Shown piece by piece: positions 36,802-49,601 of a DNA stretch of 64,000 nucleotides. Origin of the DNA: Clavelina lepadiformis (Eukaryota; Chordata; Ascidiacea; Aplousobranchia; Clavelinidae); contig NC_135243.1 of the NCBI RefSeq assembly GCF_947623445.1, positions 21,150,479 to 21,214,478 of the forward strand. Direction: 5' to 3'. The notes beneath the pieces were generated by a model. The model did no database searches. It saw only the letters and a list, made by a program, of their open reading frames with translations, and was not told the origin of the DNA. Both the position numbers and the translations under genes were made by a program. The first letter of the stretch is position 1; every line of letters starts with the position of its first letter.

Positions 36802-39800
36802 TTAGGTTGCGTTCCTTTCAATATTCTCTAAAACAGAAACCAAGTTGTCTAAAGCGTAAAGACAGTCTTTATCGGGACCAGAATATACTACTTCGTCTCC
36901 CAGAAAACCGTCAAAGGTGCTGTGTGCAAAATCAATCATATGAACTCCAACTTCACCGTGAGTGGCATTGTTTTTGTTGTTGTTGCTGTAATTAGTCCTT
37001 GAATCTGTGCATTCACTTTCATCGTTTGTTTTCCCGCTAGTTAACGCACCTGAACCACCGTTCTCGCGGGACGTCACGCTTTCAAGATCACGCAATGGCC
37101 GACTAGTGACCACGGATTCTTTCAAACCATCTCTCGCGCCTTCGTATGTTATTAAAACGGAACTGGCATGAAATCTGAATGTTTCCTGATATTCGAGCTC
37201 CTTTCGAAGCGCCACCAGACGTTCCACTATTGGGGGAATCACCTCAGTCACGATTCTCTGTCCGTTGTGAAGGAACTGGCGAAGCGTGTCTTTGAACCCG
37301 TTGGTGGTCAAACCACGTCCGTAGTACTTGTCCCGGCAGAGATACTGGCCTGTGTTGACCTGGTACACCTACTCGAGAAAAGGAGTGGTCAGGTCGACAC
37401 TGCTAAAACAACACTTGGACAAAATCGATACATCAAGGCTTTTCGAAACTAAGCTTACATAAACGTAATTTGCAATCTGACTTTAATGAACAATACAGCG
37501 CTGTTTTCCGACTTTGCTCTAAACGAACTTTTATATTCAATCCTTGCTATGATGTCTTTAACCTTTTTCATATTATAGGTCAACATGAAGCACCTGCATT
37601 CCAGCCATGCGTATCCCAATGGTCCCGGTGCTGCTATTCTTCACAAGATGAATGTGTTTATCTTTCTTCTCCTGCGAGCATCCATGACGGTCCAGTTGAG
37701 TTCCTATCTTCAGATCAAGGATGCTGGGAAAGTGATAACCGGAAGTGACGTCTTCCAGTAGGAGATAAGCTGTCAAGACAGTTGCAAATTTATGATCGGT
37801 CAATCTGATTCTTAATTGCGTTAGAATTTCAAAAATTGGTCCATTAAAATCTTCCAACGTGTATACAACAGGAAATGTTTTAGATATTATGTCATATGAA
37901 AAGAAATAATAGTAGTTCTTTTAAAGTGACTACATATAGGCTATAGCCTAATGCGTGGATACTATAAGCAGACTCTCTATATTAACATAGTCCATTGCAT
38001 TAAATGTTTACAAACCTTTCAAGCAACAACCGTTATCGATCGCTCCATTCTTAGCCTTCAAAATTGGCTCGTCGTCATCTCGAATCTCATTTTGTAGAAC
38101 ACCCAAGTCAATTTCTTTCCGCAAGCTGTCGCCCTTGAGTGTGCGGTTGATCTCGCGGTAATGCTGGCGAAGTGCCCATGGATTGTGGCCGACCGCTTCA
38201 GTGACCGCCTCTTGATCTTTGTCTACTGTCCACGCGTGGCTAGTAAAACCGTTGCTTGTGACGTAATTGACTCTTTCTAAGCCTTTGAACAAAGTTTGTC
38301 TGAAACGCAAAAAATAAGACTTATGTTGTATTCAACTATTCAGGGCTCTCAAAATAAGTAACGTCACATAGTTATTTTAGTGAAATGGACGCACTTGAAC
38401 TAAAATCTTCAACGAAATAAACGGAGCAAAATAATTTCTTTATCTTTGAAACTAAAGGGCATTAACCCAGTATTCACACAGTTGTAAAATTCCAAGCGAA
38501 ACTTGCTTTTACCATTAAGGAAGCAATTGAGTAAGCCAAATATTGACATAACCAGTGTAAATATGAAAGGAAGGCGGATATTAGACGTCCTACGCATGCT
38601 ACAGAATACGAAAGCAAATGAAAAACTAGAGGTGTTGGTTGTTTTCAACAAAAAAGACAAGTATGCTTTGAACAGGGCTGTATATTAGCAGTCAACGGTT
38701 CAACATACTTTGATGAACATACTTTCGCTTTTGTAGCGTATTCTGTGGTGAAAATTTACTTTCTGAAATTGCAAAATGCCGAAAACGATTTATTTATCAA
38801 CATTTTACACGTCAAGTGGACGACATTTGTTTTCTACCACGACCACGTGATGTTATTTTAAAAACTTCAATCCATATTTTTAATGTTCAAATTATACAAA
38901 CAATGCATAAAGTTGAATCAGAAATCATTTCAATTTTCGATAATATTTTACCTTGAAATGTCAGCATAATGTCATGATATAAAACGTGTCTAAATACAGC
39001 TGAAATGTCTATGCCTATGGTTTGAAAGTGAATGTAGTTTTTAAAGGAAATATTTTGCACTTTTTTATTGTCAAGTTTACCTATTTTTTGAACTTTTGTA
39101 ATAATGTAATAGCCAAACACGCTATTACAACTCAAAAATATATATAGAAGACCCTTTCTTATACAATTTTTCGGTAAATATCTAAACTATAAGCATGACT
39201 TGCGCTTAACCTAGAAACAAATTATATAACTTAAAAGTTTTGAAATGTTATTCTGTTTTTTATAGGGAATTTCTTACTTACACTAAAACAATGTTTACTA
39301 AATCATAAACACACTAAATTCGCTATTATATAATAATAATAATATTATTATATAATTATTAGGGCAACCAGTTTTTTGACCTAAAAAGTTTAAATTTTGA
39401 CCTTAAAATTTGCAAATTTTAACCTTATTTTGACCTAAAAAGTTTAAATTTTGACCTTATTTTGAAAAATGCTATACTGATAGTCTCTACACTGTCTACA
39501 GCAGGGATGTCCAACCTTTTATTATAGTGGGCCGCATTGTCACTTGAAATAATTCAATGGGCCGCAGAACCTATTAAATTTCAAGAAAAATGGATACATA
39601 AAGAGCTGACTGGTACATTTTAATTAGGCTAAGATTCAAAATTTATACTACTTCGAGTGAAAAAGACTAGCGGGCCGCACAAAAATCTCAGGTGGGCCGC
39701 AGGTTGGACATCCCTGGTCTACAGCAACTTTCTAATCTAAAGCTGAATTTAAAATTGACAAAACGCTTTTCTAGTGTTGACTTTTTTTCGTTTCTGCGTA

Positions 39801-42603
39801 TTAAGATTGACAACTTGCAGTTTCAAATGCAATGCCTTCACATCGTGACGTAACCAGACGCGCTGAAAGGCCTTCCCTCTCTTTGTGGCTTTGGTTCTAC
39901 GTATAATTTGGGGCACTGGAATTGTTTGCGGTACAAGAAAAGAGAAAAACGGAAGAATAATATTACAAAATGGTTACAAAATTACAAGTTTAATAGATTT
40001 TGACCTAAAAAGAAGACCTAAAGAAACAATTTGACCGTATTTTGACCTAACGTAACCTTTTGACTTTATTTGACCTAATAACTTCTATACCACACGTCGT
40101 ACAAAGCTGAAATTTGTTTTGTACTTGTTTGATAGCATTCTGAGCAGGTTAAAAAAAATTGACCATATTGACTTTTGGTTGCCCTATTAATTATATATTA
40201 TATTATATAATAATATTATATAATATCATTATAAGACAGTCAAATCGGCGACTCAAATTTAGCGTATACAAACCAATTATCACCTTTATATAGCATATTG
40301 GGCAAGAGTCAATTTATGCTAAAAATACTTTAGAGACATACTTGTTCAGTAGTAGTAATAAAATGTTTATGTATAAACTTACTCAAAAACTCTTTGGTTC
40401 TTCGGTGAATCTTCGCACCCTGGTTGATGTTGTATTCGTCCGTTTTGCTGCCGATTTTTGTTGCAAATTTGATCAGAATTCTCGTCTCGTTTTGTTTCAA
40501 TCAGACCAGAACTTACAAGTGTTGAATTAATATTCGATAAAGGCCATATATCGGATGATTTGAAAAGGTGCAAGTCTTCTTCCAATTTTCCCAACAGAAT
40601 GCCTATAGAGAGTATATAGAAAAACAGCTTTAAGAATATTGCAATGGATCCAAGACGAAGAACTGTGTAGTTAAAGATAACGCACTTTTTGTTTTAAAGA
40701 GTATGACCTTGTAAGTATGACCTTATATGACCTTTAAAGAGTAGGCTACCTGCGTATGCCTGCCTTTTTAACAGTAGGCTACACACAAAAAATGAAAACT
40801 AACTTAAGGACTGTATTTGCGATTGGATTTGTTTTTAGTGACTAATATTCCCTTGGCGTCAATCTTGGCAAAAATAAGAAAACATACTAAGCCGTATAAT
40901 AATCTTTTATGCTCATTTAATCTCAAAAGCTGCGATCTCATACAACCACTTTTTACGGTTTAATAAAACGTTGTTAATAATGTCTCGATTATAACGCCAT
41001 AAAACCATGACAATGACAAAAAATTTCAAACAAAAACAGCGTCTATAAACCAGTGGTCTCACCTTTTAAACGCGGCGTAAACCGTTGCAAAGACTGTGGC
41101 ATCTGTTTGTAGAAATTCCACTCGCGTTTTGATAAGCTTTTGCATAAGGTTTTGGCGTCAAGAGATAACATATGTGCCCGACCGCTAACCTGTGAACAGG
41201 AGAATGTCACAATATTTTTAAGTAGGCTTGCGTCACTACTGTATTATCTAATACTAAAATTTCCAGATAACTACGACAGCACATGGAATTATCTTTTCAA
41301 AAAAATAAGCAGATGTTGGAAAATTACGTATTTCGGGTAGATTATTGTCAGTCATGAGAAATATTTTATGAAACGTTCCAGGCTACTGGCGCGCTATTAT
41401 ATAATATAAAACACAATAAAAACCACAAAGTCAATCCTTAACCACACAAACTCAAACATAGTGATTTAAGGAGAAAAATAACATCAGAACTTTCGTAAGA
41501 ATATGCATGGGTCGAAAGCGAAATTGTATCAAATCAAATTGCAAAAAAGCTGCACAGATAAGTTCGTTATCAAGACGTAGCTTCATACATCAATTAATAA
41601 TTAATCCATGGCTACTGCTACTGCGTCAATGCGTTCAGTTTTTGATATAAAGAAGTTATATTGAACTGTCTTTTACTTAAGTTAAGTTAAGGAAAGTTAA
41701 GATTCGGTCTAAGCAGAAATTATCTCAGTTGTAGCTTGTACATTCTATTTAGCTGTTATGCTAGTTTTAAATACATAACATTATTCGGTTATTGTTGCTT
41801 GGCTAGGCTGGCTAGGCTAACCAAAGCAAAATTTTTAGAACCTTCCACCCAAAACTTCGTATAAAGCCTAAATGTATGTTTAGTAGGTTGTGTTTGTAAC
41901 AAGAAGGCACCGTTAATCCAGTGAAGTTATAGACTGGTTTTGCGCTTGCAAAAATCCAGTTAATCTTGATTTCTTAACACTTTACTAGCGTTAACAGCAA
42001 AAACCGCTAAATTTTTAGTTACGTTTGCTTGCCAATACCTTGTTAATCTCTCGTTACGCTCGAGGAGGGCTTGGAATATGCTACAAAGCGATTTTTTTGA
42101 ACTCATTAAGAAAATCAATGAGAATTTCCCCGACCACCTCAAAGCTATGGGCTTCGCACTGAATACACCCGGCGGTGATTCATTAGCCGAGTAAGCAATC
42201 GACAACCCATTGTTTCCTTTTGGTTCAGATTTAAAAATATTCCGAGTCATTATCCCGCAAAGTTGCATTTCAAGCAGTTTTGCGGAGGAATATTATTACA
42301 CAGGTATTATCGTTGTTCAGTATTTTGACAGTAACGGTTTTGTCGTGGTGCAATTGGCCTTTTAAATCCTCTGGAACGTCATAACAAACGTTGCTTATAC
42401 TGACGTTTTCTTCGTACAAAGCGAAATCCTTTGTGGTTGACACGGAATACGTTTTTCTGATATGCATTGTGCATAAACCATGCCTCGGTCGACCGGGAAA
42501 TTTAAAATGTGGCATTTGCCGTTTGATTATTTACCTGGTGAACAAAAGGTTCCAAGATCCTGGCTTCTGAAACGACTTTCATCAAAGGTTTCTCGGTATC
42601 CAT
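36802..42603 (-). CDS. IP6K: Inositol hexakisphosphate kinase, six exons
   Basis: Exons in transcript order are 42535-42603, 41063-41189, 40383-40602, 38016-38299, 37594-37850 and 36802-37368. All join in phase and give 507 residues. The protein carries the IPK-family signature P-n-n-n-D-n-K-n-G as PSILDLKIG (about residues 275-283), SSVLITYEG (about 388-396) and the metal-site MIDFAH (about 463-468). The N-terminal LEPFVHQVSG and FYKQMPQSLQRFTP, together with GHNPWALRQH, match the IP6K branch rather than IPMK or IP3K. The family turns InsP6 into the pyrophosphate InsP7 using ATP, in cytosol and nucleus. Exons 3-4 and the stretch from residue 397 to 460 are low-complexity and polar, as in vertebrate paralogues. 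Intron 3 carries a nested transposon pair. The ATG at 42603 is supported by family similarity directly after it. Confidence 0.9.
39362..40184. mobile_element. 823-bp TA-flanked inverted-repeat element in IP6K intron 3
   Basis: The ends GGGCAACCA and TGGTTGCCC are inverted and flanked by TA on both sides (39360-39361, 40185-40186). Next to both ends the phrase TTTTGACCT and its complement recur, giving a foldback structure. A hAT-type MITE is inserted inside it (39502-39716). AT dinucleotide-rich DNA lies on both flanks. It has no coding capacity. Confidence 0.75.
39502..39716. mobile_element. 215-bp hAT-type MITE nested in the TA-flanked element
   Basis: The inverted ends CAGGGATGTCCAACCTTTT and AGGTTGGACATCCCTG are flanked by identical 8-bp duplications GTCTACAG (39494-39501 and 39717-39724). 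It contains the GGGCCGC phrases common in this MITE type. It must be younger than the element that contains it. Confidence 0.95.
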
Positions 42604-45600
42604 GGTAACAGCAAACCGGAAGTATTTTTCAAGATTAAAATTTCTGGGTCAGAACATTTCTGCTTCAGAAATAAAACGCACAACGTTCTGTCAAGCTATC
42701 AAACTTACATTTTGATAGTATAACCTTTCTAACTCTGTCAAAAGCAGCAAGACATAAACTTAATTTGTGTGTTCCTCAAATCGATTCTACGCAAGCTGAA
42801 AAATTAAACCTTTGACGATCGATTGTGCTAATACCGCTTCTATCGATACAAAATGCCTTCGAGGAGTTTAAACAAGCCCGGAAATTCACAACATTGTATA
42901 AAAGCTTTTTCATTATGACCCGCCGTCCTTTGCTTAGACAATACCATGCCTTATTCAAATCCCGTTTCTGGAATTTCTAATTTACGGAGCTTGACGCACT
43001 TTAGCTGGCCTAAAGGACTTTAACCTTGTCATTGAAACATAACGTCACAGATAAGGGTATTTCGTCATAAAGGACGCCCGTTTGGAATTTGAAGGGTTGA
43101 TGAGCACACTTTGCACATTCCTAATGTTGTTAACAGCACCAAAGCGGATTTATAGATTAAAGATTTTTAACAGGTTTTTAACCGTAATCTTCTACCTATA
43201 CCTCTGCCGCTAACGTCGTTTATTAAAACAACTACTCGTAGCATATTTCTTTCGCAAACAAAAGACAAGGGTCCACTTTATCGCTCGCAAGCTGCCTAGT
43301 GATAGCGCTCTATTACTCATTAACTTGTAACGTTTATCGGCCCGTTACTCCTACGTAGATGTCAGAAACAAATTTACAAAATCAGAACATTAAACCTGTC
43401 GGTTCGACGAAATGTATGAATTATATACACACTGTAACCTTATAAATTACATATGTTCTTTTTAAGTGAAGACATGCTTTAGAATGAAGAAGGGTAATCA
43501 TCAGAGATATGTCAAGTGGTGATACAATCTCCCCAACACAGCAGTGCTTTTAACAACATCGAAATGGCACACTAACACCACAAGGGTTCAAGTAAGGATA
43601 TAAGTTTTACTGCACTTATAATTTCAAATACAGTAACTGTAACATTCTCCAAGCCTAAGAGATGTTATTGTTTTCGTTCTTTTCAAATTGCAATTGTAGT
43701 AAGCCTATTTCCAAGCCCGTGTTTTGTGTCGTCATGATGATATGTATTTGGATTTTACCTCACATGTGTTACGAGATTGGCTGACATGGCAGACTGCTTA
43801 GTTTCAATTAAAAGTTCACTGAGTACAACTTTGTTAACCTTACCAGTAGAAATGTGGACCACGAACCACACGTGGAATGCACGACTAACACATCAGGACA
43901 AAAGGCGAGTAAACAGACCTTTAACAGTAGAGCGTTGGCATTGCCTCTCCAGACATTGTCTACACTCTACAGTAACACGGAGCCATAAATGTGTTCGAAA
44001 TGTTCTGCTTACCATAAGCGTTTCTGATAAACTGAATGGTTGTCAACTCTTTGGCGCATTTGTTGTTATCGTTCAATAGTTTAGCAGATATTACAGTAGA
44101 TGGCCTTTGCCATCAAACCCAAGTGATTGTCAATTTCGCAATGAGCTACAAACATGTCTTTGTCTTTTTAACCATTCAGTGACACGTTATTAAGAGTGCC
44201 TTTGTTAACGACGGGTTTGAGCCAGCATGAACCTACTGCAGTAATGGTTACTCGACCTTGTAACCTTTAAATGTGGCTCTAGGTGACGACATGATTGATA
44301 AGAGCTGTAGATGACTTGTACTCATTTTTCCTTTTTAGTGCCCTCGATCGCTCTGTCATCTTGTCTCTAATAGGCTTTTTATCAACTTCTTATTGCAGTT
44401 CCAGCATTTGTCGAATGATTTTTACAGTTAGAACGTTTTGTTTGGCCGTTTTTATGAGTTTGCTTGCACAAATTTTATTTGTAAAAAAAGATTTCTGTTG
44501 TCGCAGAACCCATTGTGATGTTCTTGAATAAACATTTGCTTACCGTAAGGCACGCCTTAAACTGGGCAACATTTTGCTATTCTCGTTGGACTTACAGCAG
44601 AATATATCTTCCTTATTTAAATTTCTTTTTATCGTCTTGCTTTATTCAACAAAATCTTCTACTTTTGATCCTATTGTTAACCGTAGCATAAAGTATCAAA
44701 AGTTTGAGGCCGTAGCAGTATTACGTCAGACACTAACACAAAGATCGTATACGTGGAACTGCGTCAATATTAGGAGTACTAGTAATATTGAGAGTAGGAC
44801 GCAGAGACCAATTGAATGCAAGAATCTCTTCTCTTGATGACTAATTTAAACGCAATGTTTCCAGTAGTCTTTGGCCAATTGATTGCAGACGCTGCACTAA
44901 GACATTGGCATTAAACGCTGAAAAGCGTTGATTACAGAAATGACTCAAAATAAAGTTGGTGACAAGTATCTATACGACTGACCATGGTGAACTGTTGGTA
45001 TTCCTTTATGGCTAAGCAACAACGACGTAACGTCCAAAAGATTTTGCAGCTTCCTGCATGTACTACACATTGGTTGCAACTACTTTACCAAGTAAACTTT
45101 ATAAAGTAAACTCCATTTAAACCCTAACCATAGTGTAGTAGATTTAAATAGGTTTCAGTTCATCATGAGAATAATTCATAGGTAATTATAACCAGGAAAA
45201 CTTCCACAAACATTTTTAAATAATGGCTTTTTCTAACCTATCAAAGATCTTTTTGTGACGCATGTGGTGAGTTATGGGTTATTATTACTTACAGGTTAGA
45301 GAACTTTCATTAAAAATCTTAACCTCAAAATATGTAGATAGTTTTACATCAAAATGCCGTTATTTGCAGAAAAATCGGTGATTGTGATTTATGTGAGAAA
45401 TTGCCGAAATATCAATTACTCAGGTTCGATAAAAATAAATGGTTTTCAGCAAATTGACAAGAAAAAATATTAAATGTTGTCTTGGCAGCAAAATTAATGC
45501 ACGAATAATGTCAAAAGCTTGCTTTGTGTTAAGAGTAACATTTTGTAATTTGTTTTAACTTAACCGTGGTTATTGATATCGATATATCGAAAAGTCATAA

Positions 45601-46584
45601 ATCTCTTTGGGTTAAAGTTCGTAGTGGCTCTTTTATAAATTTTATACGCATTAATGCAACTTTCGCTCATTTTGAAGCTCTACCACCACCTCGGGGAAAA
45701 GTAAATGTAATAATTACGTCACAAGCTGTATACGTGCAATACGAAGTATACTGTATAACATATGTGAACTTTCTCCAGGAATTCATTGACATAAGTAGAT
45801 GGTGGTAATGTTTTAGTCATCTTACAAAATTCTGCTAAAAGGTTAGAAACTAAAGTTACAAAGTGCATGAACTGCAAATAGCTGCCATTGCTTGCCCATG
45901 GCTATGTTGCTGGTAACGTCGAAGGCAATCAATAACACCAGAGAATTAATTCAATATAATTTCACATAGATAATAATAATCAATTAGTTTGCTTAGTTTA
46001 GATCATGACACTGCACTTGTAACTTTACATCTGTCTCAAGCTGACTTAATTTAAAAATTGGTGACCCCACAGACACATATTTCGTTTTGCATTAATATAC
46101 GTAAAGGTACAAAGTCAACTTTAATTCTTAGTTAATGAGCTACAGTTTTTAGATTTGATTTCACCATAAAATTTCAACGACATGAAAGTTGCTGAAACAT
46201 GTTCATTTAATAGGTTCTTTTGCTACTTTGTTTTCTTTCTTCTTACCTAGCACGAAAAAGTTTTTTCATTGTTTTATCCGATGGGTCACGTTTCTGAGCT
46301 TAGAAATCTTGCTAAAAAATGTTACTTTAGTTTTGCTTAAATTTGTCAGTTTTAACTCAAAATGATTTGGTGTGGTAGATTGGCAAGTCAGCTAACTCGA
46401 CAGTTTGTGCCGTTAACTTTTGTTTATTTGCAGAACTTTAGCGCCACCACGGGGATATACGAACATATTTTATTTGCCACAACATGAAACTGTGTAATGG
46501 GATGTGGTGAAATAGGATGTCATAAAAGTGGTAATATCTTGCAATAACGAATTGCAAGGACACCCTGAAAAGTTTAAGATATGT
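42604..46584. other. Intergenic DNA between IP6K and the penta-EF-hand gene
   Basis: About 4 kb without a supportable exon, RNA gene or repeat. It holds the upstream region of IP6K and the 3' flank of the penta-EF-hand gene. Open frames of up to 100 codons exist but none has splice-site or family support. Confidence 0.5.
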
Positions 46585-48620
46585 TTAAAGACTAAAAGCC
46601 AGATGCAGATACTGATAGTAGTGTAAAGTCGCATTTCCATCGCTGTTTTTGTCGTAGAATCGAAAGCCGTCAGTGAGATGCTAAAAGGACAAATTGATTT
46701 TAATTTCATTTTGTACATTATTAGCGTAATTTTAAATATGAAAATTTAGTGACTTTGCAAATGTTTTGCTAAACACTGTAAACAACACGCAGTTTTACCG
46801 TGAAATTATTAAGCATACATGTCGTAATCTAACAAAAAAAAACGAAGAAGTCAAAATCAGTCACGATCGTGATATGATATGATATGTGAGAGGTAATGAT
46901 CTGTCCCTGACCTTTAATGATATGCAGCAACCAACGAAGCCGTCAAAAGAAATCTTGTTGTTATTGCTATAACGACGGAGAATAATTCCCATGGCCTGGG
47001 GCGACAGATGGTAGCCTGTGCAGAAAAAACAAAACTTGAGTAAACTGTGAGTGGATAAACGAGTCTCTCAGGAAATATTTCTTTAAAAGAGCTATAACCA
47101 TGCAAATGCACTCCTTTTGTATCAGTAAGAAACGGATGGCAAATTGCAAAGTTTTAAATAAACAACTCTAGCTAACAGTTATACTTGTATACATTTTTCA
47201 AAGATTTTTAGGGTTGGGGTTACTTCTAGTAAATGATACTACTACATCGTAGCTTTTCTGACATTTTTCACCAGCGACCACATATATTTCCGAAATAGAA
47301 CTAGACGCTTTAATACGTACGCCTATTTTTTTCTATGCAAACTTGAGCATCGTGACGCAGCGATACAGACAAAAGGTTCATTGCTTAATCAGGTGCTTAA
47401 CGTTATAAGAAGAGGATATAACGTTGAAAGAAGCGTCGATGGGTTTGCAACAAAGTTGTCCATCCGGCAAGCTTACCCAAGTCGATGAGAACGCGATGAA
47501 GTTCCGCTCCCTCCATCGTCCCGCTTCTATCGCGGTCATGTTGGACAAAAACGTTCTTCCAACCGTTCAAGCTGCGAAAAACTTCACAAAATTCTTCGAA
47601 GTTGATCTTGCTGTCGCGATTTCTATCCAACGTTACTGAAAAGAAGAAGCAAAGTGCGATGTAATAACTTTAATACTGGCGTGAAGAAATGCTTTCACTT
47701 GCTCATACTTATTAGCTTCTTAGCTCAACTATATTAGCTTGTTGTTGCAATAGAAGTTCGAAACAGAAGAGAACGTTATAACCAAGTCAATAGGGTTATT
47801 ATACCGCATAGAATTCTAGTCGTTTCTTGACTGAAAGGTTGGTATATTCCGCTTATCTGGCTTTCTGTGAGGCCCCTTTGCATTTCCTCCACAGAAAGCC
47901 CATTGTCTTGGTCCCAGTTGACAGAGTCGTAAAGCCTCCTCATTATTGGATCCTCCTGTATTGAAAAAGCAATTCTTTGAGTTAACTGTTTAATAATTAC
48001 TGTTAGATATATACAATATCCTGCCTCATTGAAATGGGTTTTATCGTGAATGTTTGCTGTTATACTGGTAGTTACTTTCATTTCAAGTTTCAACATGCTT
48101 TTAATGCAAACGTTTCTTGTGCGTTTTCTACTATAACATAACTATAACTTTTATCCAAAAACATCAGTTAGTTACTGTTAGTTATACCCAATATCTTGCC
48201 TCATTGAAATGGGTTTTACCGTGAATGTTTTCTGTTAGTAGTTACTACTGGTAGTTACTACTAGTACTAGTTACTAGTGTACTTACTTACTTACTTACGT
48301 ACTTACTTACTACTAGTACTTACTACTAGTACTTACTACTAGTACTTACTACTAGTACTTACTACTGGTACTTACTACTAGTACTTACTACTAGTACTTA
48401 CTACTAGTACTTACTACTAGTACTTACTACTAGTACTTACTACTACTAACTACTACTGGTAGTTACTGGTAGTTACTGGTAGTTACTACTGGTAGCTACT
48501 TTCACTTCAAGTGTCAACATGCTTTTAATGCAAACATTTCTTGTACGTTTTCTACTATAATATAACTATAACTTTTATCCAAAAACATCAATACAATATC
48601 TTAAACATTACCATCGCCAT
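46585..48620 (-). CDS. Penta-EF-hand calcium-binding protein, sorcin/grancalcin-like
   Basis: Exons in transcript order are 48612-48620 (three codons), 47805-47955, 47477-47635, 46912-47015 and 46585-46680, joined in phase to 172 residues. Five EF-hand loops are visible: NWDQDNGLSVEE, DRNRDSKINFEE, DRDRSGTMEGAE, YSNNNKISFDGF and DKNSDGNATLHY. Loops 2 and 3 look fully able to bind calcium; loop 1 starts with Asn and loop 4 lacks the first Asp. GYHLSPQAM and SLKHLTDGFRFYD match the sorcin/grancalcin/ALG-2 pattern around EF4-EF5. These proteins dimerise through EF5 and move to membranes when calcium rises. Unlike sorcin (198 residues) it lacks the Gly/Pro-rich N-terminal tail. The start is ATGGCGATG, with an in-frame stop eight codons upstream, so no longer N-terminus can be read from this exon; an alternative first exon further upstream remains possible. 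Confidence 0.85.
47998..48598. repeat. Tandemly duplicated intron segment
   Basis: The segment 47998-48166 is repeated as 48170-48242 plus 48489-48592, with a satellite expansion splitting the second copy. Both copies share CCTCATTGAAATGGGTTTTA and, later, CAACATGCTTTTAATGCAAA. It lies in the first coding intron of the penta-EF-hand gene. Confidence 0.85.
48266..48495. repeat. 13-bp satellite, about a dozen units
   Basis: The unit ACTTACTACTAGT is repeated in tandem, with flanking degenerate units such as TACTGGTAGT. It grew inside one copy of the duplicated intron segment, at the place where the other copy has only a single GGTAGTTAC. Such arrays usually vary in length between individuals. 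Confidence 0.9.
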
Positions 48621-49081
48621 TGCTTTCTTGCAAAATCTTGTTCAGTATTGCTGGACTGAAGCGGGTCACAGTAAGTGTTAGGAACAACTGACCGATTAGA
48701 TATGCTTGAATTATCAGCAAACGTTTTATACTGAAACGCGTGAATTGCAAACAAAACAGCTTTTTCAGCCATAACGTACGCTTAGGGCTGCAGTTACGTC
48801 AGATGAGCTGGAGCGGAACTACGTTTTGAGAAAATCGGAAACCGCGGTTTGGCAGGTTGTTGTTTTGCTATAATTTAAACAGTAGTCTTGTCGTTTGAAA
48901 TTTACGAATTTTACCTTTATCTTTAAACCTTTTAAGAAAATTATATTTGTGCGTATGTGTTTCGATGGATAAATATATTTTACAAATGAATCGGTTAAAT
49001 TTAAAACACTAAAATAGATTGTTACAAAATAAAGGCAAAGAAACGATGTTGTTAAAGGGGCTATAGTTAAAGACCCTAGCG

Positions 49082-49593
49082 CAGTGGTTCCCAACCTTTT
49101 TTGGTGTCGGGGCCGAATTTCAAACTTCAGAGTACGTATGGAGCCGCATGAAAACACTCAAGTAATTAGAACGAAAATTTTAAAGCATGAAATCATGTAC
49201 CAACCAATAGCAACACTAACAAAAAAAATAAAACAAATCAATTTAATGTCCAACTTGGCATTGGCTTTGAGTTTTAACAACTTTGTCAAAGCGAGGCGCA
49301 ATTGTGGTTTAGGATTCAGGAGGCGGTTTATGATTCACAATAAGTAGACGATGTACCATTCACAACAGTATAAAGTAGGCTACAAGGTGTAACTTTAAGA
49401 AGTAAAATGAAAAATTTGTAAACAATTTTGACCTAACGCTATAAATTTAGACCAATTTTTGACTTTTTTTGACAAGTCAAAAAATAATCGCCCTAATTAT
49501 TACAAATAGATTTTTTTTTTTTTTGGGTATTTTCAGGGGTCATTGAGAGCCGCATTAAGAAAGCTACATTGGAGCCGCGGTTGGGAACCACTG
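49082..49593. mobile_element. 512-bp hAT-type MITE, copy 2
   Basis: The inverted ends CAGTGGTTCCCAACC and GGTTGGGAACCACTG are flanked by identical 8-bp duplications CCCTAGCG (49074-49081 and 49594-49601). The body matches the copy at 34673-35142 almost base for base, with extra segments inside. It lies upstream of the penta-EF-hand gene. Confidence 0.95.
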
Positions 49594-49601
49594 CCCTAGC
49601 G

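Noticed and set aside
43777-44079. 100-codon open frame on the plus strand between IP6K and the EF-hand gene
   Set aside because: No family similarity, no exon partners, and composition like the surrounding DNA.
48660-48770. ATG-started frame upstream of the penta-EF-hand start as its real N-terminus
   Set aside because: Its exon end has phase 2, but the next exon needs phase 0; the ATGGCGATG frame fits instead, so this is at most an upstream open frame.
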